Shown in pieces: positions 53,060 through 61,823 of a stretch of 64,000 bases of DNA (positions are counted from its first letter, which is position 1; every line of letters begins with the position of its first letter). Source of the DNA: Arthrobacter cavernae (GTDB lineage: Bacteria; Actinomycetota; Actinomycetes; Actinomycetales; Micrococcaceae); contig NZ_JAFNLL010000014.1 of assembly GCF_017368795.1 (NCBI RefSeq), forward strand, positions 58,167-122,166, read 5' to 3'. The translations under genes and the position numbers were made by a program. Below the pieces are notes generated by a model. That model saw only the letters and a list, made by a program, of their open reading frames with translations. It was not told the origin of the DNA and searched no databases.

Positions 53060-54775
53060 TCAGTGTCCCTTGAATGCCTCAGCGAGCCACCAGGCGCCGC
53101 CGTCGGACGCGATGCGGGCGTCGATAACCAAGGGGGTGTCCCGGGGCCCGTTCAGCCACGAAGTCACGCCCTCCAGATCAGCGACGGACCGGACCAGCAG
53201 GCCGGTTGCCCCGTAGCCGCGGGCGATGGTGGCGATATCCACCTGCGGGAACTTGACTACCTCCAGGTCGGCCTCGTCGGTGGTGAAGTGGTGCACCTCG
53301 GCACCGTAGGCGGAGTCGTTGTAGACGATCGCCACCAAGGGGATGCGTTCGCGGACCGCGGTTTCGAGCTCGGAGATGGACATGAGGAATCCGCCGTCTC
53401 CCGCGCCGAGTACGGGGAGCCGGTCGGGGCGGGCAATGGCTGCGCCAATGGCCGAGTAGAGGCCCAAGCCGATCGATTGGAAGGCCTGGGTGAAGCAGAA
53501 ACCGAACTCGTCCGGGACGGACAGGTACGTGCTCGGATAGCCCATGAAGTTTCCGGAGTCGACGGAGACGATTCGGTCTGCCGGCAGGATCTTGTCGAGC
53601 TCGCGGCTGAGTATGCGGGGGTCGATCGCTTCCGGCGTCGAGATGTCGCCTGTATCAACGGTGTTCCAGCGTGCGTTTTCGAAGATGGTGATCGCCATCT
53701 CGGGCGTGCGGAGTCCCGTGGCACGGTGGCCGGAGGAGCGCAGGCTGTCCAGCACCGCGGCTGCCGTCTGCGCAGAGTCTCCCAGCACGCCGAGATCAAT
53801 GGGCCGGTTGGCCCCCAGTCCCGAGTCCTCGACGTCCACCTGGACCACCCGTGCGGAGGGCCCGATCAGCGATCCATGGCGCATGGTCCACATGTTCAGT
53901 GCGCACCCGAAGCCGACGATCAGGTCGGCGTCGGCAATCGTGGACGCCGTGAACGGGGAAGAGAACCCGCCGGAGATGCCCAGGTTGTAAGGATCACCCA
54001 TGAACAGACCATGCGCGACGGCGGAGGTTGCCACGAGCGCGCCGCTCGCCTCCGCGAGGGCGGAGATTTCAGGGCCGGCGTTGCGGCCTCCACGGCCTGC
54101 TATGAACACCGGTCGTTCGGCAGAGCGGATAAGGGCGGCCAGGGCGTGGACGGCTTCGTCATTCGGTTTCACCGCTTGGGGCGCAGCCACGGACACGATG
54201 GCGGCGCCTTGGCTGGGGGACACTGGTGCTGCCTGAATATCGGTCGGCAGGGAGAGAACCACGGTGCGCCGTTCGTTGACGGCCGTGCGGAACGCGCGCA
54301 GGGTGTCCGCCACGGCACTCTCGGGAGTGTGGATGCGTTCGGCGATGGCACCAACGCTGCGGGCGAGTGCATCCTGGTCAATGTTGAAGTTGGAGCGGAC
54401 GGCCGAGGCCGCGGTGTCGGCGGTGAGCACAATCATCGGCGTGCGGCTTTTTGCGGCTTCGCCGATGCCTGTAATCGCATTGCTCAGCCCGCAGCCCTGG
54501 TGGGTGGAGACGACGCCCACTTTGCCGGACATTCGTCCGTAGGCGTCCGCCATCGTGGCAGCCCCGCCTTCGTGGCGGGCCGCGGTGAACGGTACGCCGT
54601 GCCGGCGGAGCGCATTGGTGACCACGAAGTTGCCGCTGCCCACCACTCCGAAAACGTGGCCGACGCCAAGCTGGGCAAGCGTCTGCCCAACGAGCTCGGC
54701 AACGTTGGCCGGGGCCGGGGGTTCATCGTGGTGTTCAGCCGTTTTCACTGCAGACTCTTTGGTGGTGGCGGGCAT
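53060..54775 (-). CDS. thiamine-diphosphate-dependent enzyme (acetolactate synthase/decarboxylase superfamily)
   Basis: The 571-residue protein has three ThDP-enzyme domains. The catalytic Glu is in AARHEGGAATMADAYGRMSG, the second domain starts at about 210, and the cofactor-binding GAGDGGFLMSISELETAVRERIPLVAIVYNDSAYG has the GDG-x25-N pattern. Members include 2-oxo-acid decarboxylases and carboligases. It follows a hot-dog thioesterase by 31 bases. In an aromatic cluster, a 2-oxo-acid decarboxylase is one option. A strong GGAG site precedes ATG 54775. Confidence 0.86.
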   Translation of the reverse strand: MPATTKESAVKTAEHHDEPPAPANVAELVGQTLAQLGVGHVFGVVGSGNFVVTNALRRHGVPFTAARHEGGAATMADAYGRMSGKVGVVSTHQGCGLSNAITGIGEAAKSRTPMIVLTADTAASAVRSNFNIDQDALARSVGAIAERIHTPESAVADTLRAFRTAVNERRTVVLSLPTDIQAAPVSPSQGAAIVSVAAPQAVKPNDEAVHALAALIRSAERPVFIAGRGGRNAGPEISALAEASGALVATSAVAHGLFMGDPYNLGISGGFSSPFTASTIADADLIVGFGCALNMWTMRHGSLIGPSARVVQVDVEDSGLGANRPIDLGVLGDSAQTAAAVLDSLRSSGHRATGLRTPEMAITIFENARWNTVDTGDISTPEAIDPRILSRELDKILPADRIVSVDSGNFMGYPSTYLSVPDEFGFCFTQAFQSIGLGLYSAIGAAIARPDRLPVLGAGDGGFLMSISELETAVRERIPLVAIVYNDSAYGAEVHHFTTDEADLEVVKFPQVDIATIARGYGATGLLVRSVADLEGVTSWLNGPRDTPLVIDARIASDGGAWWLAEAFKGH

Positions 54776-54806
54776 GGGGTCTCCTTCGGCGAGTCGGACG
54801 CGGTGT

Positions 54807-55247
54807 TTAGTAGGTATCGTCAGGGGTATGGCTGAGGGCCTCGCGGATATGTGCCGGCCACGGTTGGGCGGCGGCGGCGCCGGCAGGTACGTGTGCGGTG
54901 GTCACGGTTCCGTAGGCGGCGGTCCCGCCCTCGAAGGTGCCGTGGGTGTGGCCATGGACCTCGAACGCCAAGGTCATGGACGTTCGGCCAAGCGTGCGGA
55001 TCTCCACCGTGGCGGTCACGCTCTGTCCGAACCACAGCTTGGCCTTGTAGTTGATCACCTGCTGGACGCGGGGCGCACTCGGAAAGTAGTCGGGCAGCTT
55101 GAGACTGCGGAAGAGCTCCGCCTCGGCCGCTTCGACCCAGCGCAGGATGGCGGAGTTGTGCTGGTGGCCGGAGGCGTCGGTATCCACCCATTCGACGGTG
55201 CGTTCAATGCTGGCCTGCGGGTACCGCGGTGCTGCGACGTCGTTCAT
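54807..55247 (-). CDS. 4-hydroxybenzoyl-CoA thioesterase-like hot-dog protein
   Basis: The 146-residue single hot-dog thioesterase has VEWVDTDASGHQHNSAILRWVEAAEAELFRSL, where the conserved Asp/His region for 4HBT enzymes lies. It could hydrolyse an aryl-CoA. It is first of a two-gene leftward unit with the ThDP enzyme, and site C lies 57 bases before its start. The ribosome site is AAAGGGG. Confidence 0.85.
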   Translation of the reverse strand: MNDVAAPRYPQASIERTVEWVDTDASGHQHNSAILRWVEAAEAELFRSLKLPDYFPSAPRVQQVINYKAKLWFGQSVTATVEIRTLGRTSMTLAFEVHGHTHGTFEGGTAAYGTVTTAHVPAGAAAAQPWPAHIREALSHTPDDTY

Positions 55248-55303
55248 GGGCCCCTTTCACGACGTGAAAGGTGGCCACGTCCCCATCCAATATATACAAA
55301 GTA

Positions 55304-55315
55304 TGACGATCGTCA
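55304..55315. promoter_or_regulatory. shared operator, site C (perfect palindrome)
   Basis: TGACGATCGTCA is a perfect 12-bp palindrome in the AT-rich gap upstream of the thioesterase/ThDP operon. It is the most symmetrical of the three related sites. Confidence 0.7.
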
Positions 55316-55348
55316 ATAGCGAGCCATAAGCAAGTCAGTGGTGGTCTG

Positions 55349-58300
55349 TCAGTCGCTGAACAGCCCCGCCAGGTCCTCCGCCGTCAAGGCACCGCCGCTC
55401 AGGGCGTCGCCCTCCATCACATCGGCGAACAGCTGTGACTTCTTGGCCTTGAGCGCCATGACCTTTTCCTCGATGGTGTCCTTGGCCACCAGCCGGTAGA
55501 CCATGACGTTCCGCGCCTGCCCGATCCTGTGCGTGCGGTCCACGGCCTGCGCCTCGGACGCCGGGTTCCACCAGGGGTCCAGCAGGAACACGTAGTCGGC
55601 CTCGGTCAGGTTCAGGCCGAAGCCGCCGGCCTTCAGCGAAATCAGGAACACCGGTGCTTTGCCGTTCTTGAACTCGCTCACGACGTCGGCGCGGTTGCGG
55701 GTGCTGCCGTCGAGGTAGCAGTACTCCACTCCCTCGGCGTCCAGCCGGTCCCGCACCTTGCCCAGGAACCCGGTGAACTGGCTGAAGATCAGGGCCCGGT
55801 GCCCCTCGGCCACCAGGTCCTCGAGCTGCTCGAACAGCACATCCAGCTTGGAGGACCGCACGGCGGAGAGCGATTCGTCCACCAGCGAGGCGTCCAGGCT
55901 CAGCTGCCGCAGCAGGGTGAGGGACTGGAAGATGGTGAAGCGGTTCTTGTTGACGTCGTCGATCAGCCCCAGGATCTTCTGCCGTTCGCGCTGCAGGTGC
56001 GTCTGGTAGACCTTCTGGTGCCGAGGGTTGAGCACCACCTCGAGGATCTGCTCCTGTTTGGGCGGCAGGTCCTTGATGACCTGCTCTTTGGTGCGGCGCA
56101 TCATGAGCGGACGGACCCGACGGCGGAGCTTGGCCAGCTGCGCCTTGTCGCCGTTCTTTTCCACCGGCTTCTGGTAGTACTCTGCGAAGCGCCGCGGGCT
56201 CGAGAACAGCCCCGGAGCCACGATCGAGGTCAGCGCCCAGAACTCCATGAGGTTGTTCTCCAGCGGCGTGCCAGTGATGGCCAGCTTGAAGGCGGCTGGC
56301 AGCTTGCGGGCGCACTGGTAGGCCTTGGACTGGTGGTTCTTCACGAACTGCGCCTCGTCCAGCATGAGCCCGGCCCAGGGGAGTGAGGCGTAGGCGTCGT
56401 AGTCGATCCGGAACAGCGCGTAGGAGGTGATCACAACGTCGGCCCGGGACAGGGCCTCGAGCGGATCGGTGCCGCTCTTGGCGAAGGTTTCACCGATGGT
56501 CCGGACCGAGAGACCGGGCGCGAAGCGCTGCACCTCGGCCGCCCAGTTGCCCACCACGCTGGTGGGGGCGACTACTAAGAAGGGAGCGCCGCCGCCGGCA
56601 GCCCCGGCCGCCGCCGCACCGTCGTCAGCGTGTTCCTTCGCCGCGCACATCAGCGCGATCGCCTGCACGGTCTTGCCTAGGCCCATGTCGTCGGCCAGCA
56701 CGCCGCCCAGGCTGTGCCGGTACAGGAAGCTGAGCCAGTTGAAGCCCTCGCGCTGGTACGGGCGCAGCTCGGCGTCCAGGCCGGCCGGCAGCGGAAGCCC
56801 GGTCACGCCGTCGTCGAGCAGTCCGCCCACGGCCTCGCGCCACGCGGCCGCCTGCTCGTCCACGATCCCCAGCTGCGCGAGCTCGTCCCAGAGCCCGGCC
56901 TGGAAGCGGCTGATCTGCAGCGTGCCGTCCTTGCTGTCCGGGTTGTCCTGCAGCGAGCGGGCCTCGTCGATCAGGGCGCGCAGCTCGTGGAGCTCGGGCA
57001 GGTCAAGGGAGAAATAGGCGCCGCTGGGCAGCAGCATGCGCGTCTGGCCGGCGGCGAGCGCGGAGAACACTGCGGCGAAGGACACGGGCTCGCCCTCGAG
57101 CGTGATGACGATTCCGAGGTCGAACCAGTCGCGGCTGTCCGTGGCCTTCGTGGAGATGGAGACCACCGGGGCCTCGGCGGCCTCGCGGTAGTCGGCGATG
57201 TCGCCGGCGGTGTCCACCACGACGTCGGGCAGTTCCTGGAGCGCAGGCAGCACGTCCTCCGTGAAGGCCAGGGTGTCCAGGCCGTCGAGTTCCGCGGAGG
57301 CCACCAGCCGCGGCGTTCCCCAGCCGCCGGAGGCCGATTCGGCCAGCGCCGGCACCACGTCCCAGGGCCTGCCGATGGACTCCAGGATGCGGGCTTCCTC
57401 GGCGTCGTCGCGGTAGCCGTGGTCGTCCGGGTGGCGCCACAGCGCCTGCGCCGTGACCAGGGTGCCGGACTTGTAGTGCCACTCCCAGTGCAGGCGCACC
57501 TTGTGGTCGTGGCCGTAATTGGCCAGCAGGGACAGCGTGGGCACGGCCAGCGTGGGCAGCTCCACGGATTTGTCCGCGGCCTGCACATTGGTGGATTGCC
57601 GCAGCTTGGGGTAGAACGCGGTGAGGAAGCGGCTCTCGTCCCGCGCCGGGATCTGCAGCGTGGAGCCGGCCGAGACGAACTCCAGCAGCTCGTCGCTGAG
57701 CCCGCCCTCAAGCGGAGCGAGCGTGATGATGTTTTCCAGCGTGGGGATCCCGGGGAGCTGTTCGGGCCCGCGGTGCGTGAAGAAGATCCCGTTCGCTGGC
57801 TTGCCGAGGAAGCCCACGGAGGCCGGATCAACCGGCTCCCCGCCGAGGGAGACCGAGGGCGCCAGCCGCAGGCCGCCGTCGGGCGTTCCTGCCGCGTCCG
57901 CCAGGGTGCTGTCCGGCGCGTCCGGCGCGCTGTTCCGCGCCAGGCTCAAGCCGACGACGGAGGCTTCCGCGCTGACGTGGACGGGCTCGCTTCCGGCGGT
58001 GTGGAGGAGGGGTATGCCGGCCTTGGCGGCCTCGGCGAGGAGCGCCCACAGGTTCTTGCCCGCGAAGTCGTTTAGGCTCAGCCACATGGCCCCGGAGGGC
58101 TGCTGGCGGCCGCTGCTGGAACCGTGCGCGGCCAGGAAGGACTGCAGCCATTCGACGTGGGCTTCGTTGAATTCGCGCCGGTAGCTGACGTAGCTGAGGT
58201 TGTTCCACGCGACGTCGCCGCGGATCCATTTGCCCTTGGCGCCCATCATCACGGGGCGGGCCTTGAGCTGGCGGATGCTGCGCATGGGGTCCCGGCGGCC

Positions 58301-58810
58301 TGTGTAGGAGAAGTGCGCGGCGGGTTCCTCGACCTCGAACTGCAGGGCCAGCGGCAGGCCGGTGCCGGGGGAGGAGGTGCCCGGCTGCGCGATCAGCTTG
58401 TTGAGGGCCAGTTCCCAGGCCGGGCGCGAGGAGCCGCCCTGGTCCGTGGAGCCGGGGCGGGAGGTCTGAAGTCCGGTGGAGGCGGCCATGAGCTGGGCAC
58501 GCACCAGGGGGTGGTCCTCGGCCGTGAAGAGCAGCGCCGCCACGTGCTTGCAGTCCTTGCGGACCGGGCAGCTGCAGATGCCCACCGTGCAGGTCCAGCC
58601 CGCGGGCTTGCGGACCAGTTTTGCCGACGTCGAATACGGCTGCGGGCCGTTCCCGCGGACCTTGCCGATCATGAGCCCCGTGGCGGCGTCGAAGGAAATC
58701 CCGCTCACCCTGCTGCCCATGGAGTACGCCAGACCGGCCGCGAGCGAGCGGTCGTTGATGGCAGGAGTCTGTATGGCCAGTTCCCAGTTGTCATCGGTGT
58801 GGGACGGCAT
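55349..58810 (-). CDS. SWIM zinc-finger SNF2-family helicase
   Basis: The 1153-residue protein has an N-terminal SWIM domain (WTCTVGICSCPVRKDCKHVAALLF, residues about 70-95), a long SNF2_N-associated bacterial region, then the Swi2/Snf2 motor. Motif I is DDMGLGKT (Lys713), motif II DEAQ (818-821), and motifs IV-VI run from ALIFSQFTGF to DRTHRIGQ. It should be an ATP-driven DNA translocase. These are widespread in actinobacteria and their role is unclear. Fragments of a second copy lie at 38857-39140. Confidence 0.93.
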   Translation of the reverse strand: MPSHTDDNWELAIQTPAINDRSLAAGLAYSMGSRVSGISFDAATGLMIGKVRGNGPQPYSTSAKLVRKPAGWTCTVGICSCPVRKDCKHVAALLFTAEDHPLVRAQLMAASTGLQTSRPGSTDQGGSSRPAWELALNKLIAQPGTSSPGTGLPLALQFEVEEPAAHFSYTGRRDPMRSIRQLKARPVMMGAKGKWIRGDVAWNNLSYVSYRREFNEAHVEWLQSFLAAHGSSSGRQQPSGAMWLSLNDFAGKNLWALLAEAAKAGIPLLHTAGSEPVHVSAEASVVGLSLARNSAPDAPDSTLADAAGTPDGGLRLAPSVSLGGEPVDPASVGFLGKPANGIFFTHRGPEQLPGIPTLENIITLAPLEGGLSDELLEFVSAGSTLQIPARDESRFLTAFYPKLRQSTNVQAADKSVELPTLAVPTLSLLANYGHDHKVRLHWEWHYKSGTLVTAQALWRHPDDHGYRDDAEEARILESIGRPWDVVPALAESASGGWGTPRLVASAELDGLDTLAFTEDVLPALQELPDVVVDTAGDIADYREAAEAPVVSISTKATDSRDWFDLGIVITLEGEPVSFAAVFSALAAGQTRMLLPSGAYFSLDLPELHELRALIDEARSLQDNPDSKDGTLQISRFQAGLWDELAQLGIVDEQAAAWREAVGGLLDDGVTGLPLPAGLDAELRPYQREGFNWLSFLYRHSLGGVLADDMGLGKTVQAIALMCAAKEHADDGAAAAGAAGGGAPFLVVAPTSVVGNWAAEVQRFAPGLSVRTIGETFAKSGTDPLEALSRADVVITSYALFRIDYDAYASLPWAGLMLDEAQFVKNHQSKAYQCARKLPAAFKLAITGTPLENNLMEFWALTSIVAPGLFSSPRRFAEYYQKPVEKNGDKAQLAKLRRRVRPLMMRRTKEQVIKDLPPKQEQILEVVLNPRHQKVYQTHLQRERQKILGLIDDVNKNRFTIFQSLTLLRQLSLDASLVDESLSAVRSSKLDVLFEQLEDLVAEGHRALIFSQFTGFLGKVRDRLDAEGVEYCYLDGSTRNRADVVSEFKNGKAPVFLISLKAGGFGLNLTEADYVFLLDPWWNPASEAQAVDRTHRIGQARNVMVYRLVAKDTIEEKVMALKAKKSQLFADVMEGDALSGGALTAEDLAGLFSD

Positions 58811-58975
58811 TCGCGCGGCTACTTTCGGAAGAAGGTTATCTGCCCAATCTTAGCTAGCCCCAAACGGCCCCCAAACTTCGCCCGGCGTTAACCTCCATAT
58901 CGATTGCGGGCGCCTTGCCGCGCGTACCTTGAAGGAGTCCGGAGCACCACCAGCTTTCAGCAGTGAGGAATTCCC

Positions 58976-59824
58976 ATGACCAGCAATGAGTACCCCGTCG
59001 TTCTGACGAAGGCCGGCCTCGAGGGCCGCAACGAGGACGTCGTGGACGCCAACGTGGATGTTGTGAATGCGATGTACCAGGAACTCCTCATCAGCGAGGA
59101 AATGGCCCCCAATGCACTGGGCAGCTACTTCGTCGATTTCTACCTGACCCAGGCGCTCTCCGGCGGCTTCGCCCAGTACGTGTTCACCGTCCCGGAGCGC
59201 GAAGAAGTTGACGGCTACGTCCGCGCAGGCCTGGCAGGCATGGGCGCCACCGGCCACCTGGAGCTGTTCAACCGCACCGTGGCCGCGTTCGACGCCCTCA
59301 GCGACGACGACGCCGAGGTCTACCTGGACGGCGAACTGGACGGGTCCGAGGCCACCCCGGAGGCCGTCACCGAGCTGGAGGAGCTCGACGGCGAGTTCGA
59401 GGCGCTGCTGGAAACCGAAGACATCGTGGAACTGAACGCCGCCTGGATCCGTGCCCAGGAAAACCTGCTGCTCCTGGACGAGGAGGAGCTCACGGCCCAC
59501 ATCGCCGGCCGTGTTGCCCTCATCCCGAACCTCGAGGAACGCCAGGCCGAAGCCGCGGAAGAGGCACTGGAGCACGCCCCGGAGTTCGAGCTCACCGTCC
59601 GCGAACTCTGCGCCGTGGCCGGCTACGAGCTGCAGAAGATCACCATGGGCGACCCCAACTACGTCCACGACGGCGAGAAGACCCTGGCCTGGCACTTCGC
59701 CACGGACCACGGCGACTTCATCATGGTCGAAGACGACGACGAGGCCTTCATGATCCACCCGGAGACCAAGGAAATCATCGCCACCGTGGAGTTCGAGGAG
59801 GCTGAGGAGTTCGAGGACGCCTAA
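58976..59824 (+). CDS. acidic DMP19-like protein
   Basis: The 282-residue protein is strongly acidic. The N-terminal part (VVNAMYQELLISEEMAPNALGSYFVDFYLTQALSGGFAQYVF) matches the DMP19/DUF4375 fold, proposed to mimic DNA and bind DNA-binding proteins. The C-terminal part is Glu-rich (EFEEAEEFEDA). Monocistronic, divergent from the SNF2 helicase; a functional link is possible but unproven. Confidence 0.78.
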   Translation: MTSNEYPVVLTKAGLEGRNEDVVDANVDVVNAMYQELLISEEMAPNALGSYFVDFYLTQALSGGFAQYVFTVPEREEVDGYVRAGLAGMGATGHLELFNRTVAAFDALSDDDAEVYLDGELDGSEATPEAVTELEELDGEFEALLETEDIVELNAAWIRAQENLLLLDEEELTAHIAGRVALIPNLEERQAEAAEEALEHAPEFELTVRELCAVAGYELQKITMGDPNYVHDGEKTLAWHFATDHGDFIMVEDDDEAFMIHPETKEIIATVEFEEAEEFEDA

Positions 59825-59840
59825 CGGCTCCTCCCTGCCT

Positions 59841-59970
59841 GACGCTCTCTCACCTTTGGGCCGTTTTTCCCCAACGCTCTCTCACTTTTGAAAGGTGAGA
59901 GAGCGTTGGGGTTTGGGCGTCAAAGGTGAGAGAGGATCGGCCAAAAGGCCGTCAAAGGTGAGAGAGCGTT
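59841..59970. repeat. GAGAGAGCGTT repeat cluster with long palindrome
   Basis: Copies of AACGCTCTCTCAC or its reverse occur at 59841-59853 (first base differs), 59873-59885, 59895-59907, 59926-59938 (partial) and 59958-59970. The middle pair forms a 17-bp perfect stem (59869-59885 with 59895-59911). The same element is found at 29323-29415. Confidence 0.9.
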
Positions 59971-59988
59971 TGGGTGGGGCAGGGGTGC

Positions 59989-60489
59989 CTACTTGATCAT
60001 CTCGCCCGCGGGGCTGATGACGTACCAAGCTGTGTTGAAGTTCTGGCCCAGGACGTCACCGGCAGCCTTGTCCTTTGCGTAGTAGTAGACAGGCATGCCG
60101 TTGATGGTCACCTGCTTCTTGCCGTCCGCCGTCGTGATGGTGCCGATCTTGCCGGTGACGCCGTCAACCTTTGGTGAGTCCGACGTCGTGAACAGGGGCG
60201 GCCAGGCCGCGAGGCATGCCCCTACGCAGGCGCTCGTGCCGGAGTCCTTGACGTCCTTGGTGAAGAAGTAAAGGCTCATGCCTTTGCTGTCCACCACGAT
60301 CTGGCCCAGGGATGACGTGGCGGTCTTCAATTCTGCCCCAGTGGCAGCCGGGGTGGTCGGTGCAGCGGTGGTCGGAGCGGCGGTGGTAGCCGCCGGAGTG
60401 GTGGTCGTGGTGCCGGGCGTTCCACCACATGCGGTGAGGGCTGCAGCCAATGCGAGGACAGCAAGGCCGATGCCGAGTTGCTTCTTCAT
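59989..60489 (-). CDS. lipoprotein with COG4315-type repeats
   Basis: The 166-residue lipoprotein has a signal peptide with lipobox LTACG (Cys at about residue 21), a Thr/Pro/Ala linker, and two halves with the pattern LGQIVVDSKGMSLYFFTKDVKDSGTSACVGACLAAWPPL and GKKQVTINGMPVYYYAKDKAAGDVLGQNFNTAWYVISPAG. This is the secreted-repeat family often found beside ECF sigma genes. It is divergent from the sigma/anti-sigma pair and has an ECF-type promoter. Confidence 0.88.
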   Translation of the reverse strand: MKKQLGIGLAVLALAAALTACGGTPGTTTTTPAATTAAPTTAAPTTPAATGAELKTATSSLGQIVVDSKGMSLYFFTKDVKDSGTSACVGACLAAWPPLFTTSDSPKVDGVTGKIGTITTADGKKQVTINGMPVYYYAKDKAAGDVLGQNFNTAWYVISPAGEMIK

Positions 60490-60542
60490 GTCTAGCTCCT
60501 ATGCTCAGGCCGGCCAGGAGATTGCCGGACGCTAACCCCTAA

Positions 60543-60600
60543 GACGCCGCCGGGGGAAGAATGGTTCACAGGGCTGAACCTTTTCTGTGATGGGGACGTC
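60543..60600. promoter_or_regulatory. two divergent ECF-type promoters
   Basis: Rightward: GAACC at 60576-60580, 16 bases, CGTC at 60597-60600. Leftward: GAACC (complement of 60563-60567), 16 bases, CGTC (complement of 60543-60546). The two have the same spacing, facing the sigma gene and the lipoprotein gene respectively, and fit autoregulation by the neighbouring sigma factor. Confidence 0.75.
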
Positions 60601-60648
60601 GTATCGCAGTGTAGCCGGGAGTGGCCCGGGATGACATAGGAGGCAAGG

Positions 60649-61146
60649 ATGCCGCTGGACGAGGACGTGGTGGCCGCGATCTACCGCGACCACGGGACCG
60701 CGCTGCGCCGTTTTGTGCTCAGCTGCACGCCGGATGCGCATCTGGCCGACGACGTCGTGCAGGAAACCATCCTCCGGGTATGGCAGCGCGCCCCGCAGAT
60801 CACCGGCAGCCTGCGCAGCTACCTGTTCCGCACCGCGCGCAACGTCATCATCGACAACTACCGCAAGGCCCAGCGACGGCCGCCGGAAACCGGCGAGCAG
60901 GAACTGCCGGACCTCGGAGCCACGGAACGCGTGGACGAGCTCCTCAACCGGGTCCTGATGGAGGAGGCGCTGCTCCGGCTGAGCACCGAACACCGCGAGG
61001 TGGTGGTGGCCCTTCATTACCAGCGCTTCACCGTGAACGAGGCCGCCCTGAGGCTGAACATCCCCAGCGGCACCGTGAAATCCCGGGCCTTCTATGCCGT
61101 GAAGGCCCTCCGCACGATTCTTGATGAAATGGGGGTGGAACGATGA
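60649..61146 (+). CDS. ECF sigma factor (SigK/SigL-like)
   Basis: The 165-residue sigma factor has region 2 (YRDHGTALRRFVLSCTPDAHLADDVVQETILRVWQRAPQITGSLRSYLFRTARNVIIDNYRKAQRRPP) and region 4 (LLRLSTEHREVVVALHYQRFTVNEAALRLNIPSGTVKSRAFYAVKALR). It overlaps the anti-sigma gene by four bases (ATGA). An ECF-type promoter lies 49 bases upstream of its start and a matching one faces the lipoprotein. Confidence 0.92.
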   Translation: MPLDEDVVAAIYRDHGTALRRFVLSCTPDAHLADDVVQETILRVWQRAPQITGSLRSYLFRTARNVIIDNYRKAQRRPPETGEQELPDLGATERVDELLNRVLMEEALLRLSTEHREVVVALHYQRFTVNEAALRLNIPSGTVKSRAFYAVKALRTILDEMGVER

Positions 61147-61820
61147 GGGAGAACGCACTTCACCAATTGCTCGGTGCCTATCTGCTGGGCGGCCTGGAAC
61201 CTGCCGAGGCGCGCGCCTTCGAGGACCACCTCGCAAGGTGTGCCGACTGCCGCCACGAGCTTGAGGAGCTGGAAAGCCTTCCCGCAATGCTCGACGCCGT
61301 TCCAGCGCCCGACGCCGTCGCCCTCACCGCCGGGCGTCCCGCCGTCGACTCTTCCCCGCTTCTGGTGGAGCCTGTCGCAACGCTCCAGCACAACGTGCTG
61401 GACGAGCTTGCCGTGCGGAGGCGGAAATCCCGACGCCGGTGGTCGGCGCTGGTGGGGGCCGTCGCCGCCGCGTGCCTGGCACTGGGCTTCCTCGCCGGAC
61501 CGCTCCTGAACCAGCCTCCCAAGCCGGACGCGAGCTATTCCGTCCAAGCCGGCAGCGGACTGCAGCTGACGGTGGGCATGGTGAAGAAGGGCTGGGGTAC
61601 GGAGCTGCAGGTGGATGGCCGGAGCCTGCCGTTGCAGGGCACCATGTCCCTGTGGGTCAAGGGCCGCGACGGGGTGGAGGACCGTGCCTGCGCCTGGACA
61701 GCCACGCCGAGCGGCCGCATCAAGGTCACGGGGGCCACGCCGGTGCAGCTGGCCGGGATCGCCGGGGTGGAACTCCGGGACGAATCCCAGCGCACGGTGG
61801 CCGCGATCTCCGTGCCGTAA
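61143..61820 (+). CDS. membrane-bound zinc anti-sigma factor
   Basis: The 225-residue protein has the ZAS motif HLARCADC (H-x3-C-x2-C, about residues 29-36), a single membrane segment (WSALVGAVAAACLALGFLAG) and an extracytoplasmic RskA-like domain (LQLTVGMVKKGWGTELQVDGRSLPLQGTMSLWV). It should hold the sigma factor at the membrane and release it after an outside signal, possibly by proteolysis. Confidence 0.9.
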   Translation: MRENALHQLLGAYLLGGLEPAEARAFEDHLARCADCRHELEELESLPAMLDAVPAPDAVALTAGRPAVDSSPLLVEPVATLQHNVLDELAVRRRKSRRRWSALVGAVAAACLALGFLAGPLLNQPPKPDASYSVQAGSGLQLTVGMVKKGWGTELQVDGRSLPLQGTMSLWVKGRDGVEDRACAWTATPSGRIKVTGATPVQLAGIAGVELRDESQRTVAAISVP

Positions 61821-61823
61821 CGC

